Positions 6,700 through 10,679 of a DNA stretch of 10,679 bases are shown piece after piece. The DNA comes from Mailhella sp. GTDB taxonomy: Bacteria > Desulfobacterota > Desulfovibrionia > Desulfovibrionales > Desulfovibrionaceae. The position numbers and the translations under genes were made by a program. Under the pieces are notes generated by a model. That model was given only the letters and a program-made list of their open reading frames with translations, searched no databases and was not told where the DNA came from. Within the stretch, counting starts at the first letter, position 1; each line of letters starts with the position of its first letter. Where the stretch lies: the NCBI GenBank assembly GCA_017940105.1, contig JAGAZG010000129.1, positions 1 to 10,679 on the forward strand. Reading direction: 5' to 3'.

Positions 6700-7053
6700 A
6701 TGTCAGAAGAACAATGCACGTTGATGACCATTCTTGGCCGGAATATCGCAAGACGCAGAGCAACATTGGGCATGACTCAAAAATTTCTGGCTATTCAGCT
6801 TGGCATAAGCCAGGAAGCTCTGGGAAAAATAGAAAAAGGCAAAATGGCCCCCAAACTTTCCCGACTTGAAGATATTGCCTTAGAATTGCAGTGTTCTGTT
6901 CCGTATCTGATGACAGATTTCACTAACAATAGAGACATTAATGAAGATATTATATACAGCATTCGTAACGCATTTATTTCACAACCTACACAAATTCAGA
7001 TTGCTATTATAGAGCTTCTCCAAGCTATTTCTCAGAATAATAAAACTAAGTAG
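6700..7053 (+). CDS. XRE-family helix-turn-helix transcriptional regulator
   Basis: This 117-residue protein has a Cro/CI-type helix-turn-helix domain at about 12-68. TQKFLAIQLGIS (26-37) forms the first helix and turn, the recognition helix is about 37-45, and the IEKGKMAPKLSRLEDIA pattern that closes the fold follows. The C-terminal part (about 75-117) is predicted helical and could dimerise, and it has no enzymatic motif. AGGAG lies 7 nt before the ATG. The gene is divergent from the ter operon across a 348-bp region and is the obvious candidate regulator of that operon. Its base composition is more AT-rich than the ter genes, which suggests separate acquisition. Whether it regulates ter, itself or neither cannot be read from the sequence. 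Confidence 0.88.
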   Translation: MSEEQCTLMTILGRNIARRRATLGMTQKFLAIQLGISQEALGKIEKGKMAPKLSRLEDIALELQCSVPYLMTDFTNNRDINEDIIYSIRNAFISQPTQIQIAIIELLQAISQNNKTK

Positions 7054-7055
7054 AA

Positions 7056-7117
7056 ATGATAGTAATTTTATATATACTAATTTAATAATATTAAATTATA
7101 TACAGTTTTATTATCAT
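7056..7117. repeat. Long AT-rich imperfect inverted repeat after the XRE gene
   Basis: Outer arms 7056-7065 and 7108-7117 pair over 10 bp with one G-U. Inner arms 7078-7086 and 7090-7098 pair perfectly over 9 bp around a 3-nt loop. The structure starts two bases after the XRE stop codon. It is nearly GC-free, so it is a weak classical terminator. It could still end the XRE transcript or form a cruciform. Confidence 0.5.
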
Positions 7118-7314
7118 CTACTGAAATATTTCCGATAAATATACAAAAAAAAAACAATATAACATAAACGTTCCATACCACATTCTTATATAAAAAGATG
7201 TGGCAATGGCACGTGTTATTTTATAATCACAAAAAAAAGATGGTACAAAACTATAAAGGTGAACCTGCCCGAATACACTGTTTACTACAACCGGTATTAC
7301 CAATAGAGTCTGTT
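7118..7314. other. AT-rich stretch without a recognisable gene
   Basis: Short reading frames exist on both strands (about 60 codons), but they lack Shine-Dalgarno sequences, show AT-driven residue composition and match no family I recognise. Several long A runs (7143-7154, 7230-7239) are present. I see no RNA gene or attachment site. Confidence 0.5.
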
Positions 7315-7659
7315 TTATTTTTCTTGATTAAACACGCCGGAAGGCTTCTTTACCATATCGGCAATGTCTGCCGGTTTGTCTATGTGCCGCTGTACTGAAT
7401 ACGTATCTCATACGAGCTGTAGTCGGTTTCGCCGTTTCCAATCTCACAGGCAGAAACTGATATTGTGCATCCGGCGGGAGCAAATTTATATGCATTGCTG
7501 ATGATGTTCAAAAGAATGCGGTTCAGATTTTTTATCGCACCAGACATAGCGGTTTGTGATCTGCGAAGCATGCACGGAAAAATCTATATTCCATACGGCA
7601 GGCTGACCTACTGCCGTGCCGAAACTGCCCTCTTCTCCACTTGAAAAGGAGTCCGTCAT
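7315..7659 (-). pseudogene. Remnant of a hybrid sensor histidine kinase
   Basis: Three fragments can be read on the minus strand. In one frame (about 7534-7659) the sequence runs to ITNRYVWCDKK, the segment just before the N box of histidine kinases. In the next frame (7383-7533) it continues as NLNRILLNIISNAYKFAP and on to EIRIQ, the N box and following strand of a HATPase domain. The break falls at a T6/A6 tract (7528-7533) where removing one base restores the frame. At about 7383 the HATPase part ends without its glycine boxes. A third frame gives IDKPADIADMVKKPSG up to a stop at 7315, which resembles the last helix of a receiver domain after its conserved Lys-Pro. The H box and most of the receiver domain are absent. 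The HATPase match is clear. The receiver fragment is less certain. Confidence 0.7.
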
Positions 7660-7850
7660 TCAGCATAGGGCCACATTCACCGTGCCCATAACAAGAACTG
7701 TTGAAAGAAACGAAGGTATTGTTCCAGGCCCTTCCAGCGCACTTAATCGTCCATCGCGCTCTCATTCGCCCGCAGTCTGGCGAGGCTACATGGCAAAATG
7801 CGGCTTCGGATTCCATGCTTGCTTATGCCATGTAACTTAAAGTTCATAAA
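7660..7850. other. Unrecognised sequence upstream of the kinase remnant
   Basis: All frames are interrupted by stops or lack family features. A minus-strand frame of 94 codons spans 7532-7816, but it overlaps the kinase remnant in another frame, so it is probably spurious. The stretch is more GC-rich than 7060-7320 and may be further decayed coding sequence. Confidence 0.4.
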
Positions 7851-7889
7851 AAAGGGCGGCTCATTCAGTTTACAAATGAGCCGCCTTTT
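7851..7889 (-). terminator. Intrinsic terminator of the PaaK-like gene
   Basis: Arms 7855-7865 and 7875-7885 (ggcggctcatt with aatgagccgcc) pair perfectly over 11 bp around a 9-nt loop. On the minus strand the stem is followed by a run of T, starting 15 nt after the stop codon at 7904. The plus strand also has TTTT after the stem, so it may work in both directions. Confidence 0.9.
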
Positions 7890-7903
7890 GCTTGAGAATT
7901 ATG

Positions 7904-9169
7904 CTAATCCCATACACGCTTGTCTTCAATGGGCTTGATCTGCGGCGGCAGGCTGCCCGGCGTGAGGACACGGAGATCAGGACGCAGCTTGATGCGCTCG
8001 CGGAACATATGCAGCAGTTCTTCCTTGCGCTTGAACTGGCTGGCTTCGATGTACAGGATCATTTCGTCCACGCCGCCAGGGTTGGTGACCTCAATCTGCC
8101 AGCGCTTGACCTCTTCAAAGCGGGCCATGACCTGCTCGACCTGATGCGGATACACGAACATGCCCTTGATGCGGGTCGTGGTGTCGACGCGGCCGACAAT
8201 GCTGCCAAGGCGCGGGCTGGTCCTGCCGCAGGCGCAGGGCGTGCGGTCAATATACGAGAGGTCGCCGGTGGCAAGGCGGATCAGCGGGTAGGTCTTGTTG
8301 AATGCCGTGACCACGACCTCGCCCACCTCGCCGTCTTTCAGCGGTATGCCGGTATCGGGATGGCATATTTCGACATAGCAGCGGTTTGAAATGTGCAGGC
8401 CTTCTTTCTGGAAGCACTCATAGCCTATGCAGCCCACATCGGCCGTGCCGTAGCCCTGGCGCATGATGATATCGTATTTCTTTTCCATCTGAGAACGCAT
8501 TTTCTCAGAAAGGCGCTCGCCGGTGACAAAGGCCACTTCCAGGAACAGGTCCTTGCGCAGGTTGAGCCCTTTTTCTTCTGCCCTGTCGGCAATGTGCTTG
8601 AGAAAGCTCGGCGTGCCCACATAGCCTGAAACGCGCAGCTTCTGCATGATGTCAAGCTGCGTGCCGGCATCGGTAGGGCCGGATGGTATGGCAGCGCAGC
8701 CCAGATTTCGCAACGGCTCTTCAAACATCAGTCCGGCCGGGGCGAGATGGTAGTTAAAGGTCACCTGAACGGCGTCGCCGGGACGGAAGCCCACAGAATA
8801 GAACGCTTCGGTATAGCCCCAGTAATCGTCAGTCCTGTCTTCGGGGTCGAAAATCGGCCCGGGAGAAAGAAACACGCGGCGCAGATCGCCGATATCCTTG
8901 GTGAGCAGCCCGCCAAGGCGAGGCCCCATGGTCTGAAGGAAGATCAGCTCTTTCTTTTTAAGAATAGGTATATGCTTTATGTCTGAAAGGGATTTAAATT
9001 TTTCTACATTAAACTGCGCACGGTCAAAGCGCTTTTTCACATCTTCGGAATAGCGGTACGCATAAGAAAGCAGATCTTTAAGCTGGATCAGGTTATACTG
9101 GCGGCGTTCGCTTTCATCAAGGACTTCGCGACGGCTGTAAATGCCTTCGGTCCGATCTTTGCGGGTCAT
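7904..9169 (-). CDS. PaaK-like phenylacetate-CoA ligase family protein (adenylate-forming)
   Basis: This 421-residue protein has the PaaK layout. QGYGTADVG at 238-246 is the aromatic/adenine motif and RLATGDLSYI at 298-307 the ribose-binding motif. C312, C314 and GRTSPRLGSIVGRVD (315-329) form the hinge, followed by IKGMFVYPHQVE (334-345), which opens the mobile C-terminal domain. A lysine near the end (K417) sits where the catalytic Lys is expected. The usual Ser/Thr/Gly-rich phosphate loop is not present. At the expected place the protein reads RVFLSPGPIFDPE (98-110). Such enzymes join an acid to CoA via an acyl-AMP. In anaerobes, relatives recycle arylacetates from amino-acid catabolism, but the substrate here is unknown. 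The ATG at 9169 has AGGGAG 6 nt upstream. A GTG at 9226 would add 19 residues and overlap the likely promoter. Confidence 0.85.
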   Translation of the reverse strand: MTRKDRTEGIYSRREVLDESERRQYNLIQLKDLLSYAYRYSEDVKKRFDRAQFNVEKFKSLSDIKHIPILKKKELIFLQTMGPRLGGLLTKDIGDLRRVFLSPGPIFDPEDRTDDYWGYTEAFYSVGFRPGDAVQVTFNYHLAPAGLMFEEPLRNLGCAAIPSGPTDAGTQLDIMQKLRVSGYVGTPSFLKHIADRAEEKGLNLRKDLFLEVAFVTGERLSEKMRSQMEKKYDIIMRQGYGTADVGCIGYECFQKEGLHISNRCYVEICHPDTGIPLKDGEVGEVVVTAFNKTYPLIRLATGDLSYIDRTPCACGRTSPRLGSIVGRVDTTTRIKGMFVYPHQVEQVMARFEEVKRWQIEVTNPGGVDEMILYIEASQFKRKEELLHMFRERIKLRPDLRVLTPGSLPPQIKPIEDKRVWD

Positions 9170-9175
9170 GGGCAA

Positions 9176-9221
9176 CTCCCTGCATGGAAATTTTATTATA
9201 CGAGAAGAATTTTTTAGGCAA
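9176..9221 (-). promoter_or_regulatory. Shine-Dalgarno and likely promoter of the PaaK-like gene
   Basis: On the minus strand, AGGGAG (9181-9176) lies 6 nt before the ATG. Upstream is a perfect TATAAT (9200-9195), with TTGCCT (9221-9216) at 15-nt spacing as a possible -35. The position of the -10 box supports 9169, not the GTG at 9226, as the real start. Confidence 0.5.
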
Positions 9222-9234
9222 TTCACGGAAAAAA

Positions 9235-9263
9235 TGCAAGAATTATTTTATTTTATCTATAAT
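9235..9263 (+). promoter_or_regulatory. Candidate promoter for der
   Basis: A perfect TATAAT lies at 9258-9263, in the AT-rich part of the divergent region, about 118 bp upstream of der. The hexamer 17 nt upstream is TGCAAG, a weak -35. The leader between it and the start codon contains no obvious structure. Confidence 0.3.
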
Positions 9264-9380
9264 TTCAATATATTGTGGTATTTTTGCCGGCAGCTTGATT
9301 TCATGCGCCGCCACGGGGTATCCTGACAAGCGCGTTTAATGAATGCCCCTGCGGCTTTTCCATTGCTCCGAGGTACTATC

Positions 9381-10679
9381 ATGCCATCTGAAATCTCCCT
9401 TCCCAAAGTTGTCCTGCTTGGACGCCCAAACGTGGGCAAGTCAACCCTGTTCAACAGGCTTATCCGCAGCAACCGCGCCATCACCCACGACAGGCCGGGC
9501 GTGACGCGTGACCGCATGGAAGGCGTGGTTCATTCCTATGCAGGCGGTGATTTTGCGCTTGTGGATACTGGAGGCATCACGCTGGACAGCCATCATGCTG
9601 TTTCCGAAGGTCCTGAAGGCATCAGGGGCTTTGAGGCAGAAATACTGCGCCAGGCCGAAGAAGCCCTTCAGGAAGCGGCTCTCGTATGCATGGTTGTTGA
9701 CGGCAGGGACGGGCTCATGCCCTTTGACGAGCATCTTGCCTCGTATCTGCGGCGCAGCGGCAAACCCGTGCTTCTTGTGGTGAACAAAGTGGACGGAGCC
9801 GAAAAAGAAGACATCCTGAGCGCTGAATTTCACGGGCTCGGCTTTCCCATGCTCGCCTGCTCGGCAGAGCATGGCTTCAACCTGCGCGGTCTTGAAGAAG
9901 AAATCTGCGATCTGCTGCCCGATCAGGAAGGAGCGGAAAACCAGCCCGCTGCACAGGAAGAAACGCTTGAAGAAGACCATGACAAGCCGGGCATACGCCG
10001 CCGCAAGGCTGCCGACAATCTAAGGCTGTGCCTGCTCGGCCGTCCAAACGCCGGCAAATCTTCCATGGCCAACGCCTTTCTGGGCAAGGAACGCATGATC
10101 GTCAGCGGGGTGGCTGGCACCACGCGCGACAGCGTGGATCTTGCCCTCGAAAAAAACGGCAAGAAATATACCCTGGTTGACACCGCAGGGGTAAGGCGCA
10201 GATCCCGCATTGTTGATGCCGTAGAGCGTTTTTCTGTCAACTCATCCATTAAAAGCACTACCAAGGCAGACGTCACCTTTTTGCTGCTCGATGTTTCCGA
10301 AGGCCTTACCGCTCAGGACAAAAAGCTGGTGGAGCTGCTTGACGAGCGCAAAACGCCTTTTCTCATCGTGCTGAACAAAATAGACCTGGTTCCCGCGAAA
10401 AAACGAGCGGAAATACTGAAAGATCTCAAAGAAGAACTGAGCTTCTGCGGACATGTCCCCGTGGTGCCGGCTTCAGCCATGACAGGCGAAGGACTGGACA
10501 GGCTCATACCGCTGGCAGAACGCATTTATGCCGAATGCGGAACCCGTGTTTCGACCGGCCTGCTCAACCGCGCCATGGAAGAGACCCTCGCCAGGCATCA
10601 GGCTCCCGTAGTGCGCCGCGTGCGTCCTAAATTTTTCTACCTTACCCAGGCCGAAAGCGAGCCGCCTACATTTGTCTGC
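9381..10679 (+). CDS. der: Ribosome-assembly GTPase Der (EngA), 3' end outside window
   Basis: The frame stays open for 433 codons from the ATG at 9381 to the window edge. It shows the family's two tandem GTPase domains. The first has GRPNVGKS at 14-21, DTGG at 62-65, NKVD at 135-138 and SA at 161-162. The second has GRPNAGKS at 220-227, DTAG at 267-270, NKID at 332-335 and SA at 365-366. The domains are joined by an acidic linker (about 179-203) ending in a basic GIRRRK. A KH-like RNA-binding domain begins at about 390 and is cut at FVC. I estimate 40-50 residues are missing. Der binds the 50S subunit precursor and is essential in most bacteria. GAGGT lies 6 nt before the ATG. All nucleotide-binding motifs are intact, so the gene looks functional and marks the chromosomal flank of the island. 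Confidence 0.97.
   Translation, partial: MPSEISLPKVVLLGRPNVGKSTLFNRLIRSNRAITHDRPGVTRDRMEGVVHSYAGGDFALVDTGGITLDSHHAVSEGPEGIRGFEAEILRQAEEALQEAALVCMVVDGRDGLMPFDEHLASYLRRSGKPVLLVVNKVDGAEKEDILSAEFHGLGFPMLACSAEHGFNLRGLEEEICDLLPDQEGAENQPAAQEETLEEDHDKPGIRRRKAADNLRLCLLGRPNAGKSSMANAFLGKERMIVSGVAGTTRDSVDLALEKNGKKYTLVDTAGVRRRSRIVDAVERFSVNSSIKSTTKADVTFLLLDVSEGLTAQDKKLVELLDERKTPFLIVLNKIDLVPAKKRAEILKDLKEELSFCGHVPVVPASAMTGEGLDRLIPLAERIYAECGTRVSTGLLNRAMEETLARHQAPVVRRVRPKFFYLTQAESEPPTFVC

Noticed and set aside
7118..7303. Possible 61-residue small membrane protein on the minus strand
   Set aside because: Phe/Tyr richness follows from the AT-rich DNA, there is no ribosome site, and nothing downstream supports expression.
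7892..8389. Plus-strand frame of 165 codons opposite the PaaK-like gene
   Set aside because: It is a shadow of the real minus-strand gene and overlaps its terminator and conserved hinge region.
9170..9226. GTG start for the PaaK-like gene at 9226
   Set aside because: It would place the only good -10 box inside the coding region. The ATG at 9169 has a well-spaced AGGGAG.
9441..9980. Minus-strand frame of 179 codons opposite der
   Set aside because: The plus strand encodes an unbroken Der protein with all GTPase motifs, so the opposite frame is a shadow.
1..10679. CRISPR arrays, tRNA or rRNA genes, insertion sequences, integrase genes
   Set aside because: Reading both strands I saw no regularly spaced repeats, cloverleaf ends, transposase or integrase motifs, or flanking terminal inverted repeats.

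Overview
The window reads as a chromosomal stretch of an anaerobic, sulfate-reducer-like deltaproteobacterium. My guess is Desulfovibrionaceae, because a PaaK-like acyl-CoA ligase lies next to der and the housekeeping part is moderately GC-rich. That assignment is recall plus inference, not a computed match. An accessory stress-response island (about 1-6700) lies beside an ordinary housekeeping region (about 7900-10679). A low-GC, partly decayed zone (about 6450-7850) separates them.

Region 1 (6351 down to 1, minus strand) is one tightly packed Ter (tellurite resistance / chemical stress) operon. In transcription order it holds a PMCA-type Ca2+-transporting P-type ATPase, a canonical TerD, a divergent TerD-family protein with an insertion, and a run of von Willebrand factor A (vWA) proteins of the TerY family. 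Three TerY genes are complete and a fourth begins in the last 22 bases of the window. Most gaps are 3-12 nt. The exception is a 70-nt gap between the first two terY genes, which contains a 10-bp GC-rich hairpin. The first two TerY proteins end in a shared proline-rich tail. The third carries a C-terminal cysteine-rich TerY-C metal-binding domain.

Taken together, the operon pairs a Ca2+ pump with TerD proteins that carry acidic Ca2+-binding motifs and with vWA domains that keep metal-ion-dependent adhesion (MIDAS) residues. This suggests a divalent-metal-dependent complex or signalling module at the membrane. The route from metal binding to stress protection is not visible here.

Region 2 (6352-7850) starts with a 348-bp divergent intergenic region that has three copies of a TAGCAAC word and short palindromes. 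It drives the ter operon leftward and a small XRE-family regulator rightward. Beyond the regulator is an AT-rich hairpin, then sequence without intact genes. Within that sequence lie remnants of a hybrid histidine kinase broken by a one-base frameshift in a homopolymer and by an apparent internal deletion.

Region 3 (7850-10679) holds a PaaK-like adenylate-forming ligase on the minus strand with a strong intrinsic terminator. The divergently oriented essential GTPase gene der runs off the right edge of the window. It is the largest reading frame of this part and is complete except for its last few dozen codons.
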